NCBI RefSeq assembly: GCF_003627215.1
Contig: NZ_CP032678.1
Span: 744,001 to 808,000 of the forward strand
DNA: 64,000 nucleotides
Source of the DNA: Pseudomonas sp. Leaf58
GTDB taxonomy: Bacteria; Pseudomonadota; Gammaproteobacteria; Pseudomonadales; Pseudomonadaceae
Direction of reading: 5' to 3'
The translations under genes were made by a program, and so were the position numbers. Positions 8,887-18,334 of the stretch are shown one piece after another. Position 1 is the first letter of the stretch. Each line of letters begins with the position of its first letter. The notes beneath the pieces were generated by a model, which made no database searches, was not told the origin of the DNA, and saw nothing but the letters and a program-made list of their open reading frames with translations.

Positions 8887-9546
8887 ATGAGCATCACATA
8901 CAACTTTTGGCATGGTTCCCGCCGCTGGGAAGGTGAACCTCGCATCCACGGCCCCAAAAAGGGCCGCGATGGGAATGGGCCCGGCCTGCACGTGACGACC
9001 TGGTTTGATACGGCAGCCGAGTACGCCAAACAGGGTGGCGGTGTGCGACGGATTGTCATGACCCCACGCCTGGCCCTCCAGGACACCGCGCTATCCCTCT
9101 CCGATGCCATGGATTTCGTCATCACCGTGATCGCCAAGTCCAAGCAGGAAGAGGTTCTGGAGCGCCTGCTGGTCAGAGCCAACAGAGTCCAGCTAGACAG
9201 CCGGGTTCTGCTGGGGAACGATACGCACCATGTCCATGCCGAGACGCTGCTGGTGATGTGTGTGAACGGCAACCTTGCCCTGGGTAGCAAGGGTGAAGCA
9301 TTGGCGGAATTCTACGCCGGTCAGGGCATCGATTGGGCCTATGAACGCGCCCGAGGCCGCGATGAGTTTTGGGGGGTGATTTTCAACCCGAAAATCATCG
9401 ACAGCTACGATCGAGTCAGGGCCGCCGACATTCCGCTTGATCAGCGTGATTTCCCGTCGCCGAAACAACAGCGTGAGCTGGCCATCGAAAATTTGAAACA
9501 ACCGTCTGCCAGGAATATCTGGCTGCCCGGCGATCCCTCGATCTGA
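8887..9546 (+). CDS. ADP-ribosyltransferase-like protein, 219 aa
   Basis: The N terminus has the pattern seen in ART-fold and RNA 2'-phosphotransferase-like proteins: FWHGSRRWEG, then GPGLHVTTWFDTAAEYA, which matches the H-G-[ST] strand followed by G-L-[HY]-x-T-x4-A. Those residues line the NAD pocket in the fold. The catalytic glutamate cannot be placed with confidence. ATG 8887 is chosen; TTG 8884 directly precedes it. The gene begins at the left end of the TnpB element, which may have displaced its native promoter. Target unknown; it could be a toxin, an antiphage effector or a metabolic modifier. Confidence 0.55.
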   Translation: MSITYNFWHGSRRWEGEPRIHGPKKGRDGNGPGLHVTTWFDTAAEYAKQGGGVRRIVMTPRLALQDTALSLSDAMDFVITVIAKSKQEEVLERLLVRANRVQLDSRVLLGNDTHHVHAETLLVMCVNGNLALGSKGEALAEFYAGQGIDWAYERARGRDEFWGVIFNPKIIDSYDRVRAADIPLDQRDFPSPKQQRELAIENLKQPSARNIWLPGDPSI

Positions 9547-9580
9547 GGAGTTGAAGTCCCCTGGCCAGGACTTCGGCGAC

Positions 9581-9799
9581 TCAGAAGGAGTCCGTGGTCA
9601 ACGACTTGATCGTCTCGACCATGAGGCCCAAGTTCGTAAACAGGACACACACCAAAAACACGGAAGCCGAGAGCCACAGCAGAAAGTCGCCCACCTTCGC
9701 AGACTTTCCTGCCGCGATCTGGGCGCGCAGGTAGCCATTCTCGCACATGGCCATCTCATCATTGCCACCGCACTGGGGGCATTCGCAATAGCAGCTCAT
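9581..9799 (-). CDS. Small membrane protein with N-terminal cysteine cluster, 72 aa
   Basis: ATG 9799 (MSCYCECPQCGGND) is preferred over the in-frame start at 9856 because the cysteine-rich motif begins there and GAGAAG precedes it. Cysteines in C-x-C-x-C-x2-C order may bind a metal. A single membrane segment follows (about 40-58, FLLWLSASVFLVCVLF). Topology and function are unknown. It converges on the ART-like gene. Confidence 0.6.
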   Translation of the reverse strand: MSCYCECPQCGGNDEMAMCENGYLRAQIAAGKSAKVGDFLLWLSASVFLVCVLFTNLGLMVETIKSLTTDSF

Positions 9800-9913
9800 C
9801 ACGCTTCTCGTCGTAGATTTAATATTCAATTTCCTTGAGAACTGAACGCCTGTCAATCATGCTGCCGGCAGTAACCTGACCACTCAGCGCGGTTCACCAG
9901 GATGGAGGGAGTA

Positions 9914-10417
9914 ATGATGCCAACACCACAGCCCGTGCATTTCATTGACTTCGGGGCCTCTGGAATCCATCCGGAGAGCTATCCTATTGCCGTGGCCATC
10001 TGCGATTGCACCTGGCATTTCACCGCGCTTATCCAGCCCATGCCGTACTGGACGTACTGGTCTTACGATGCCCAGGATATGCACAGGATCACCAGCGAAC
10101 AACTGATGGCAGAGGGGACTGCACCGCATGAGCTGGCAATCAGGCTCAATCAACGGTACCACGGCAAAGCGCTTTGCTCCAGCAACCCGGTGGATGCCTT
10201 CTGGCTCGACATGCTTTTTGAGGCTGCCGGTGTGGAAGCCCAATTGGATCTCAAGCCCCTCGAAGCCTGGATTGGCCCTAACGCTGCCGCCGAGGTGCTG
10301 CGACTGATGCCTTCCCATAGCGCCCACAACGCGCTCAGCGACGCACAAGCACTTGAACGTGCCTACGCCACCTGGCGGATTGCAAACGCCTCAAACACTG
10401 GCAACGGCGGAGCCTGA
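9914..10417 (+). CDS. DnaQ-like 3'-5' exonuclease fold protein, probably inactive, 167 aa
   Basis: The opening HFIDFGASGIHPESYPIAVA matches the first strand of DEDDh exonucleases (usual DFEASG...SYPIE), but the second acidic residue is glycine (D12-F-G14). The other positions are plausible: D94 in NPVDAFWLD, and H138 and D143 in HNALSDA. The fold is therefore likely and catalysis doubtful. An AGGGAG ribosome site supports ATG 9914. Its last 27 bases overlap the convergent HNH gene. Confidence 0.65.
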   Translation: MMPTPQPVHFIDFGASGIHPESYPIAVAICDCTWHFTALIQPMPYWTYWSYDAQDMHRITSEQLMAEGTAPHELAIRLNQRYHGKALCSSNPVDAFWLDMLFEAAGVEAQLDLKPLEAWIGPNAAAEVLRLMPSHSAHNALSDAQALERAYATWRIANASNTGNGGA

Positions 10418-11392
10418 TATGGCGGCTAGTTTTTCAGTGATGATCAGCTGGAGTGCCGCCTTCAATTGCGCGCAGCGGGCCCCATAATGCGCCTCGCGGT
10501 GGTGATTGGGGCACAGGGCGATGACGTTGGCCTCGGTATCTGCACCCCCTTCGCACAACGCGACAATATGGTGCGTCTCCAGGTAGATGTCACCATTTGC
10601 CTTGAGAAATCCCCGCTCCGCGCAGTACTCGCAGAAACCGCCCGAGCGGGCAAGCACCCGCTGGCGCACCACCGCCGATCGCTCCCACGCCAGTCCCTGG
10701 ACGATTTTTTGCAGCGGCTGCTCGGCACCCACAAATTGATCGACGACTCCGACCCCATAGCCAAACGGGGTGATCTGCGGCATCGACGGCTCGACCGGGT
10801 CGTGATCAGCGTGCAGTGCCGTCACATCTTCGGCAGGTGAGTCGGCTGTGACAGCGACGATAGGGGCTGGGCCTCTTCGCACATGGAAGCTTCCATCCTG
10901 CATCTCGTAATGCACCAGGTGCCAAGGCTCCGGATCGAGGGCGCGGTAATCTGCCGAGGCTCGATTGTCTTCGTCAAACACGCGCTGCTTGGTATCCACC
11001 AGGGCAATACGCACCTCTCGCCCCTCCCATTTGCAAAGCTTGAGGATATTGTCCATTTCCTCGGCGCTGTCCCGCCATTTGTTCAGCCGCTGCTTGACCG
11101 AGGCGTCCCTTGCATCGTTGGCCCGCTCCTCCCACCGATTCCTGGCTTGCCGAGCATTCCCGAGGTATTCAACCCCGGAGTCCGTGAAGGTAAGCTCCGC
11201 GAACCACAAGAACAGCAGAACTTTTGAGCCACCTTCGAACGCCCAGCGGTAACAGAATTTTGGATTGGCGGGCGGCGTAATCTTGGGGGAGACGTTATGC
11301 CAGGCCTGTACGCTGATGCCCACCGCAGCCACGGTGTCGTAGACCCTGCTCAACGTCTTGGGCCTGAGCAGTTCCTTCAGCTCTGTATGCAT
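10391..11392 (-). CDS. HNH endonuclease, 333 aa
   Basis: The C-terminal third carries an HNH/McrA-type ββα-metal motif: CEYC, then LETHHIVALCEGG, then NVIALCPNHHREAH, giving both zinc cysteine pairs and the H-N-H residues. The N-terminal 230 residues are of unknown type and may give target specificity. ATG 11392 (MHTELKELL) has GAGG eight bases upstream; an in-frame start at 11413 is less likely. Such proteins cut DNA in restriction or mobile-element contexts. The role here is unknown. It is divergent from the gene at 11478. Confidence 0.85.
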   Translation of the reverse strand: MHTELKELLRPKTLSRVYDTVAAVGISVQAWHNVSPKITPPANPKFCYRWAFEGGSKVLLFLWFAELTFTDSGVEYLGNARQARNRWEERANDARDASVKQRLNKWRDSAEEMDNILKLCKWEGREVRIALVDTKQRVFDEDNRASADYRALDPEPWHLVHYEMQDGSFHVRRGPAPIVAVTADSPAEDVTALHADHDPVEPSMPQITPFGYGVGVVDQFVGAEQPLQKIVQGLAWERSAVVRQRVLARSGGFCEYCAERGFLKANGDIYLETHHIVALCEGGADTEANVIALCPNHHREAHYGARCAQLKAALQLIITEKLAAISGSAVASV

Positions 11393-11477
11393 CAGCACAG
11401 CCTCACTAGCCAATTGAGGTCGGTATTCTACACTTGAGGCTGGCTACGCAACCACAACCTTTCCAAGAAGGTGCCCC

Positions 11478-12464
11478 ATGAAGCTCATCCCCCACTCGCA
11501 TACTGCCGCGTTCAATTGGATCAATCAGGCCTGGGCCTTCCTGGAAATCACACCAATGGAAACCGCTCAGCTTCTGGCCCAGATCTGCGGGTTCCATGAT
11601 TGGGAGGAATTGGCCAATGCCGTTAGCGACCAATCGACGTCCACGCCGTTTTGTGTGCTGACCGCTGATCAGCTTCGCTCCATGAGTGCAAAATCGCTGG
11701 AGCAAATCAACGTCAGGCAGCAAAGAGTGCTCAGGCGCCAGTGCCGGCTCTGCGACCATTTTCTGGAGAGCTTTCTGGAAACCATGAGCGTTCTCAAGCT
11801 GGAGACGATCAATGACAAGTGCTCAAAAATGCGTACCACATTGCCAGACTTGCTGAAGGAGATCACTGACCCTGTCGGCGACATGGACGAAGAGCTTGGC
11901 GAGCTGTTCGAGCTTATGGAAGCCAGCGCAAGCCTGCACCGCCAAGTCGATCCCAAGCGCTACCTCGATTTTGCCCAGGCCATGGGCTGGCGCATTGATG
12001 TTTCGACCTTCGTGCCCCACCATACCCCGTATGACGTCAGCTTTTACGCAGCCGATAACGCGGGCAGGGCAATCCCGGTGTTCATTTTTTCATTGGTTAC
12101 CGAGCCTGGCGACCAAGATGATGAGGAGGCCATGGAGATCAAGAAGCGCGTGGCCACGCTCGCCGACCTGGCCGAATGGGAGCGGGTAATCGTCATGTGG
12201 GGCGAATGCCACGTCCTCAGTGACGACCAGGAACACCACATCACCTGTGTGGGGAACCTGCTGAACAAGAACAAATGGCTTGAAATGTTCGTCTGCGCGA
12301 GCACGAACTCCGTCGACGCATTATTCAGTCTGAACCTCCAGGCTGAAAAGGATTGGTGCGAACGGCATGAGTTGATGCCCTACGCAACGGACGTTGGTTT
12401 TTTTGCTGCCAGCACTTTCAACACTTACGTGCGGCAAACGCAAAAATCCACCAAGGTCGATTAA
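11478..12464 (+). CDS. Hypothetical protein, 328 aa
   Basis: Soluble protein with a helical N terminus (ETAQLLAQICGFHDWEELAN), a Cys pair (CRLC, about 91-94) and a mixed α/β C-terminal half. No family was recognised. The promoter of the AAA+ gene at 12522 begins ten bases after this stop, so the two genes are separately transcribed, though a functional link is possible. The clean long frame makes the gene itself secure. Confidence 0.7.
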   Translation: MKLIPHSHTAAFNWINQAWAFLEITPMETAQLLAQICGFHDWEELANAVSDQSTSTPFCVLTADQLRSMSAKSLEQINVRQQRVLRRQCRLCDHFLESFLETMSVLKLETINDKCSKMRTTLPDLLKEITDPVGDMDEELGELFELMEASASLHRQVDPKRYLDFAQAMGWRIDVSTFVPHHTPYDVSFYAADNAGRAIPVFIFSLVTEPGDQDDEEAMEIKKRVATLADLAEWERVIVMWGECHVLSDDQEHHITCVGNLLNKNKWLEMFVCASTNSVDALFSLNLQAEKDWCERHELMPYATDVGFFAASTFNTYVRQTQKSTKVD

Positions 12465-12472
12465 CGCATATA

Positions 12473-12500
12473 TTGACATTGTGACAAGGCTTGGTAGGAT
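12473..12500 (+). promoter_or_regulatory. Promoter of the AAA+ gene with inverted-repeat operator
   Basis: TTGACA (12473-12478), 16-bp spacer, TAGGAT (12495-12500). The -35 box is the left arm of the imperfect repeat TTGACA-TTG-TGACAA (12473-12487), the same design seen at several ter promoters. Regulation by a shared DNA-binding protein is inferred. Confidence 0.6.
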
Positions 12501-12521
12501 CGCTAAAGGAGGATCCTAACC

Positions 12522-14648
12522 ATGTCCGAGTTGCCGCCGCTCCCGCCTCGTTTCAAAACTGTTGGCCAACAAGCCTTGGTCGATTCAGAGCAGCTTTCGC
12601 TACCGCGAAAAAGCGTCGGCTCCGCCCCGATCAAAGCCCTTCCGCCTGTACGTGGGTTCAGGACACCAGCAGTGGCGTTTCGATCGGAGGTGATCGCTTT
12701 GAATGCTCCTGATAGCGGGGCTGTGTTTGACGAGACCCTCGAAGAATCGCTTGGATCAATCGACGATGGGTTCGTCTTTGATGGTGCCCTGGATGAAGAT
12801 GCTGGCGATCTTCCAGCTGAGGAGCCCAGTCATGCGTTATGGCTTGCGCTGTGTGCCACACTGGGAATCACACCGTCCATCATGCTCGAAGACGACATCG
12901 TTGGAAACGGGGTCGCGCACCTCAGTCCTTCTCAGGTTCGGGCTGCAGTCGCTCAATTCAACCTGAGGGCTGACATTGCTGATACGGTGGTGCACGCTGC
13001 CCATCACTTCCCGCAGGCCATAAATTTTCACACGATGAGGTTTAGGCTTGACCGTTTCCTGCAGGCCATGATTACGGTCGCCAGGTATTGGGAGGAAGTA
13101 AAACCCCATCCATGGCCAATGAAAACGCCATCCCCGAACATTTTGAACATCTTCCTGGGGGCAGCGAAGGCAGATTTACCGAAAAAACACTGGGTTCACT
13201 TCTGCCAGGACAATCCAAACCTGTATCTGGATGTGCAGGCCATTCCCAAGGCTGTCGACCACACGGTGCTTGCCATTTTCATTCAGGCCTGGGTCTCTCG
13301 CCTGTGCTTCCAGCTCTACCCAGAACTCCTGGAAGATCGAGATGCCCGGATTGAGCGGGCAATTACCTCTTTGCTCCACGCTCCAGCAACAATTGATCAG
13401 GCGCGGGTTGGGCTACTAGAGACTACGATGGTCAAGGGGGTGATGCAAGCCAGACGGGAGCTCTTCCTCATCCCCCTACTCAAAACCCAGCATGTGTACG
13501 CCATCGTCAAAGAAGCCATGATGATGATCACTGCCGCTGACTTCATCTCGCCTGAAACAACCTTCCATGGTTGTGTTGACTACCTGTGGGCCAGGCACCT
13601 TCTGGCAGGCGTGGAAGACAAGCAGATCATCAATGCCTTGCTTGCCCCAACAACGTCAATGCCCGAGGAATACCAGGCGTTTCAAGCAGGGTTCAACCAG
13701 CTGATAGGCTTGAGTGCCAATGACAATCTTCGCCACCCCTTCAAGATGATGAACCTCCCTTGCGAGGTACGCGATGTCGATAAGCCGTCCGAGCCGGTGC
13801 AAACCTACCTGCTGCACGGCACAGCCAAACACCTTGAGATGTTGGATGAACTCAACCTGAGATTCCCACACTTCAAGGAGGTCAACGATTACCTGCGGCG
13901 CAAGCTGGTGTTTGCCATCAAACTGAACAAGCCGTTCCATACTGGGCCAATTCTGATCAAGGGCCCTTCGGGGATTGGCAAAACCTTCTACCTCAAGGCC
14001 CTGAAGGAAGCCCTCGGGCTCCCGGCGCTGGACATTCACGCAAGTCAAATTACCTGCGGCTCTGCATTGGCGGGCCTGCAATCCACTTGGGGAACAGGTC
14101 AGCCAGGCCGTGTGAGCAAGCATTTGCGAAAGACCACTGTTGCCAACAGCATGGTCGTGTTCAATGAGCTCTCACAATTGAAAATGACAGGGAATAATGG
14201 TCTTGATCCGGTAGCCGTTCTACTGCAGCTGCTGGATGCCGATGAGTCTGCCGAATTTGTGGACGCCTTTACAAACGAGACGATGGATCTGTCCAAGCTC
14301 AACTGGTTCTTCACCGCCAACCACATCAACAACCTGGACAGCTTCCTGCTGACGCGCCTGACGATTTTCAACGTCGAGCCCATCAAGCACTACCGCGAGC
14401 GTCGCTTTGTGGACGATATCATTGCCGAGGCGCTGAAGCGGCTGGATATCGAATCCTCGCGACTGTCCACGCCGGATGATCTCTGCTGCCGCCTGGTGCT
14501 GGATTACCTGAACAACGGGGGCAACATGCGCAGCCTTGGCACCATGATTGAAGATGCCATCGTGGACAGCGTCGACGACGAAGGGCTGCTGCCCAGCGCC
14601 CAGCTGAGCCTCTCCGCCGCAAATATGAGAAAACACCTCCGGGCCTAG
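12522..14648 (+). CDS. AAA+ ATPase, 708 aa
   Basis: The first 440 residues are unassigned and may be an adaptor or substrate domain. The AAA+ module follows: Walker A in IKGPSGIGKTF (about 478-488), Walker B in MVVFNELS (about 543-550, with N-E in place of D-E), sensor 1 in WFFTANH (about 595) and a C-terminal helical lid with RSLGTMIEDAI. A strong GGAGG ribosome site precedes ATG 12522. The glutamate of Walker B is present, so ATP hydrolysis is likely. The layout recalls remodelling ATPases of the MoxR/Lon/ClpX side of the superfamily, but no close family was recognised. Confidence 0.8.
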   Translation: MSELPPLPPRFKTVGQQALVDSEQLSLPRKSVGSAPIKALPPVRGFRTPAVAFRSEVIALNAPDSGAVFDETLEESLGSIDDGFVFDGALDEDAGDLPAEEPSHALWLALCATLGITPSIMLEDDIVGNGVAHLSPSQVRAAVAQFNLRADIADTVVHAAHHFPQAINFHTMRFRLDRFLQAMITVARYWEEVKPHPWPMKTPSPNILNIFLGAAKADLPKKHWVHFCQDNPNLYLDVQAIPKAVDHTVLAIFIQAWVSRLCFQLYPELLEDRDARIERAITSLLHAPATIDQARVGLLETTMVKGVMQARRELFLIPLLKTQHVYAIVKEAMMMITAADFISPETTFHGCVDYLWARHLLAGVEDKQIINALLAPTTSMPEEYQAFQAGFNQLIGLSANDNLRHPFKMMNLPCEVRDVDKPSEPVQTYLLHGTAKHLEMLDELNLRFPHFKEVNDYLRRKLVFAIKLNKPFHTGPILIKGPSGIGKTFYLKALKEALGLPALDIHASQITCGSALAGLQSTWGTGQPGRVSKHLRKTTVANSMVVFNELSQLKMTGNNGLDPVAVLLQLLDADESAEFVDAFTNETMDLSKLNWFFTANHINNLDSFLLTRLTIFNVEPIKHYRERRFVDDIIAEALKRLDIESSRLSTPDDLCCRLVLDYLNNGGNMRSLGTMIEDAIVDSVDDEGLLPSAQLSLSAANMRKHLRA

Positions 14649-14688
14649 AGGGCGAAGATCGCTGCAAAGCAACGCCAGAGAGCGCTTG

Positions 14689-15492
14689 TCAGCGCGCTGG
14701 CACGCCTCCCAACGCTTCGTGGTCGACCTTTGCCTCAGGTGCCGGCAAAGACACTTCGCCATGCTGACTCACACAGATCAGAGGCTTCATTTTCAGGGGC
14801 CGGGGAGCGTCATAGAAGTACTCGCCTTCGTTTGTCGCCCGGAAGAGATGGGCGCTCGGTGCCATGGCCGCAGTGACGTGCTGGGGCAGCTCCTCGTAGA
14901 TCGCCGTGGTCACAGCATGCTCAAGAGTTTTGGCGAGCATCCTTTCCAGGTTGTTCCTGGGCGCGTCACCCGTCTCGTAGGAGCGCACCACCGCTGCCGC
15001 CACCGACTTCAGGGAGACCGGGTCAGTCAAATACACATAGTCCATCGCATGAGCAAGCCGTGATCTGGCATCCATGGCCCGCATGACGCCATAGAGGCGT
15101 CTTCCCTTGAGATCCTGCAGGCATTCACCTCGGCTGGCGGTGCGACGCTCCTGCGCGATGTGCGGGGCCAGTAGATGGCCAAATCGATGCTGGACGTCGG
15201 GGTCGACGAATTCGATTGCCCTTAGAGTGGCGCTTCTCAGGAGAAAGCTTTCCTCGGCCTCCTGACCTTTCGTATACAGGTCACTGACCTGATAATCGAA
15301 CGTCAGGCGAACCTGGGGCAGGCTTGCATCGCCACGAGGAGAGAGCTCGGCATTCGGATCGCGGGCCAGGAGAATGCCATCGGGATAACTGAACACCCTG
15401 CCGATCGTGACGTCCACGGGGTTTTTGGCAACAGGGGACTCAACGCATAGGAGGTCGAGGTTGTAGGTGAGGAGGCGGTATGCTTGAGGCAT
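14689..15492 (-). CDS. Hypothetical protein, 267 aa
   Basis: Third gene of a minus-strand run that begins with the ART-like gene at 17692. ATG 15492 (MPQAYRLLTYN) is preferred because the in-frame extension to 15600 reads through a probable intergenic segment. The sequence is mixed α/β with no recognised motif. It converges on the AAA+ gene. Function unknown; association with the ART/helical-repeat pair is suggested only by order. Confidence 0.65.
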   Translation of the reverse strand: MPQAYRLLTYNLDLLCVESPVAKNPVDVTIGRVFSYPDGILLARDPNAELSPRGDASLPQVRLTFDYQVSDLYTKGQEAEESFLLRSATLRAIEFVDPDVQHRFGHLLAPHIAQERRTASRGECLQDLKGRRLYGVMRAMDARSRLAHAMDYVYLTDPVSLKSVAAAVVRSYETGDAPRNNLERMLAKTLEHAVTTAIYEELPQHVTAAMAPSAHLFRATNEGEYFYDAPRPLKMKPLICVSQHGEVSLPAPEAKVDHEALGGVPAR

Positions 15493-15645
15493 GGCAGAAA
15501 CTCTTTTTTCTATTCTCCGCTGATAGGCAACCGCAAAATCAACCCTTACCTGAGAGATGGGTGACAGCGACACGCAAAATCGAGCCAGGTCTGCCGGCAA
15601 TTGGCCGAACCATGGCTCGATATTAAAAGGTTTGGTTTCTCAGAC

Positions 15646-17105
15646 CTAAAGCCCCAGGGATGTGCCTGCATCATCACGACACACATGGCCCCAAAGCTTG
15701 TGAATCTGTCCATTCTGCCTGGCCGCATCCCGCTGGAAAGCCTGGGACTCCAGCAGGTCGTCCGGGATGAAGGGCAGTGCATCCACACCTTGGGTAAGCG
15801 CTGCCAGGCAGCGGTCGTAGGTGCGGCAATCCGCGTTCACGAGCTTGAGCAGCGCGCCATTCTGGCGCAAGGCCTCCAGCTCCAGTTCTTCGGTTACCAG
15901 TTCCTTGGGCAACAGTGGCAGCACTTGTAGTCCTGGCGCACTGCGTCGAGGAGTAATTCTGGCGAGCAGTTTTCACGCTTGAGCAGGAGGGCGGCGAATG
16001 CCCAGCCGCCCAATAGCGCCTTGATGGTCAGCTCGGGGGTTCGCTTCTCGGCGGGGAGCAGCATGAGCGCCTCGGGTCTTTTCTCCACAACGAACTCAAC
16101 AACCCCTGGCGTCAGCTGGCTGTTGCTCAGGTTTCTGACAACCGTAACGTTGCGATCCACGGCCTCGATGATCATTTCTTCAGGGATCGCTTCTCGGCGC
16201 AACTCGTAAAGCGTCTTCGGGTTGCTAGCGATTGCCTGGCGATAGAAGGACAAGGTCTTCAGCTCAGATGGAAGCGCATTCACCACATCAGCGTTGTTGC
16301 GTATGGCCTCCAAATACACCGCTTCAGTCCGCAATTCAGCAGGCACGAATCTGTCGTTTTTCGAGCTTCGACTCAGCCCGGCGATAACCATTTCCGCTGT
16401 CATCAGCGATTGTGGCACGTACTCCAGGTGGCCGTGCAATTTGGCGATGCTCAGGCAGCGCTCTGCAGTTACGAAGCGCGCAGGCAGACCTTTCAGCGCC
16501 AAGGGGGATCTTTTGATCGCAGTGTCGATCAGTGCTTCGGTATAGCAGCTCTCATCAATTTGGCTGAGCAATTCTCCTCGGATCCCGCAGGCGCTCAGCA
16601 GGATATCCAGGGGGGCGATGGAAAAGCCGTTGCTGTTGGCCCTCCCCAGGATGATGTCTGGGTACAGGCCCACCACCTGGCGCATCAAGGAGTCGGTTAT
16701 GTCCTTGGGATCAACCTGCGAGGGCGAAATGGCTCTGATTCTGATGCCATGTACAATCAGCGCCTCGGTGCGGTGGGATTCTGGCACTTGATGGAAGTTA
16801 TTGCGCCACTGGTCACGATCGAGCAACTCGATGAGCACCCCATCAAAACGCCCAACCAGGTCGACGCCGAACAGCTGCGGCTCGGGTGGCCAGGCGCACG
16901 CCACCTTGATGAAGACCTCGGCCACTGGCGCCAGCTGATCCTCGCCCCGCTTTGTTCTGCGGAACGTTGGCGCGCCAAGCTCCAGCTCCGACACCACCCT
17001 GAACTCAAGCAGTGCATCGGCGTGTTTCTCCACCAGCTCGGCAACAAAGCCACTGCCCTTGAGGTATTTGGCAGCGGCAGAAGGAAATTTGGTGGAGATA
17101 TTCAT
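15646..17105 (-). CDS. Helical-repeat (DUF4116-like) protein ending in SLGL, frameshifted
   Basis: ATG 17105 overlaps the stop of the ART-like gene (ATGA). From about residue 200 the protein is an array of roughly 23-25-residue units with the pattern P-x3-[RL]-T-x-E-x4-A-h, as in DUF4116-type repeats. The frame breaks at about 15922: the upstream frame stops at 15894, while the -1 frame continues the same repeat (LLPKELVTEELELEALRQNG) to a TAG at 15646, ending DDAGTSLGL. Adding one base gives 487 codons. The C terminus matches the tail motif shared by ten other genes here. Annotated across the break, which may be a lesion or a sequence error. Confidence 0.75.
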
Positions 17106-17692
17106 GGTTGCAGACCCTCGCTTGGTGCAGTCCTGGGAGTTTGGGGCATGATGCGCTCGTTGGGAAGGCACTCGATCAAGTGACGATAAATCGATTCGCT
17201 GTCAAACAGTTGAACACCCTCCCCCTCAAGCTCGATGGCTTGTTCGTAGTCCAGGCAGGCCACGACAATGGCTCGCTGGGGCGCCAGGCACACGTTGATG
17301 ACATCCCCAACCCCTTCGAATTCGATCAGGTCGTAGCCATCATTCAAGAGCTGGCGACGCCAGGCCGAGAAGTCGGCAAAGGTTCGGGTGGGTACATGAT
17401 CGCCATCAACTCCAAAGAAACGTTCGTAGTCAGTGGTTTGATAAGCTTTGGCGCAAGGAACGGCTACCACGTACACCCGCGCAGCATCCCCCTCACCCGC
17501 CTCGTAAGCCATTTGGGCGTAGTCGGCAGCGCTGTCTGGAATTTCAGACAGAAACAGGCCCAGTGCGGAATTACGATCCGCTCCTCTCCCCACGCCCCGT
17601 TCGGTGAATGCATGAATGAGCTGGGCTGTGCCGTGAAAGGCCAGGCGGTATTCACCCGAATGGATTTTATGCAGCAGTTCGTCAGGGGTCAT
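17102..17692 (-). CDS. ADP-ribosyltransferase-like protein, 196 aa
   Basis: AFHGTAQLIHAF followed by GRGADRNSALGLFLSEIPDSAADYAQ corresponds to the H-G-T strand and the G-L-[FY]-[LF]-[ST]-x4-A-x-x-Y segment of ART-fold proteins. A later strand (GYDLIEFEGVGDVINVCL) resembles the catalytic-strand region of the fold. The gene is translationally coupled to the helical-repeat protein, which may be its partner or immunity factor. The relation to the protein at 8887 is only at fold level. Enzyme activity is unproven. Confidence 0.55.
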   Translation of the reverse strand: MTPDELLHKIHSGEYRLAFHGTAQLIHAFTERGVGRGADRNSALGLFLSEIPDSAADYAQMAYEAGEGDAARVYVVAVPCAKAYQTTDYERFFGVDGDHVPTRTFADFSAWRRQLLNDGYDLIEFEGVGDVINVCLAPQRAIVVACLDYEQAIELEGEGVQLFDSESIYRHLIECLPNERIMPQTPRTAPSEGLQP

Positions 17693-17848
17693 GATCGCCT
17701 ACCTGTGTTGTTTTCTCCCCTTATTATGGAATTGGAGCTCCTCGACTAGGAAGGCCAATGCTGCAGCGTGACGCCCTTTGAATGCGGCTTGAGTGGCTAT
17801 GCCGACTCAATATTGGTATTATCCGAAAAACATTTTCGGTGTGAACAA

Positions 17849-18286
17849 ATGAAGATGCATTTCAAGTTGCCCCTCATCGCGCTCTCGATGGCGGCGTGCC
17901 TTTCGGCGAATGCCGATGACTCGGCCATCATCGGCAAGGAATGCGCGGCGTCGAACAGTTGCGTAACCCAAACTCTCAAGGATTTTTACGCCAAGATCCT
18001 GCCGATGAAGCTGACGCCTGCAATCACCCTCACTGACTTTAACATCCAGCAGGACATTTCCGTGGCCTCGGTGTTGCTCACGCAAACCCGTGAACAGCTC
18101 ATCGAAACCCCTGCTGAGGCGCGAGAGCTGAGCGCCACCCTAGATCAATATGCCAAGCAAATGACCTGTGGTGTCAGCCAGGGGATCGAGCAATATTACT
18201 TGCGCACGGGCGGCCAGATCATCTGGAAATACTATTTCTCGGATGGTGAGTATTTTGACAGCCGCGCATTCAGTGGGTGTAATTGA
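17849..18286 (+). CDS. Exported hypothetical protein, 145 aa
   Basis: ATG 17849 gives a good Sec signal peptide (MKMHFKLPLIALSMAACLS, cleavage likely after SANA). The mature part has several cysteines (about C31, C37, C111, C144) that could form disulfides, fitting a periplasmic protein. No family was recognised. The ribosome site is weak. Confidence 0.7.
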   Translation: MKMHFKLPLIALSMAACLSANADDSAIIGKECAASNSCVTQTLKDFYAKILPMKLTPAITLTDFNIQQDISVASVLLTQTREQLIETPAEARELSATLDQYAKQMTCGVSQGIEQYYLRTGGQIIWKYYFSDGEYFDSRAFSGCN

Positions 18287-18334
18287 GCGTTGCCCATGGC
18301 TATACTGAGGGTGATCTGAGCACGAGTTTTGCGC

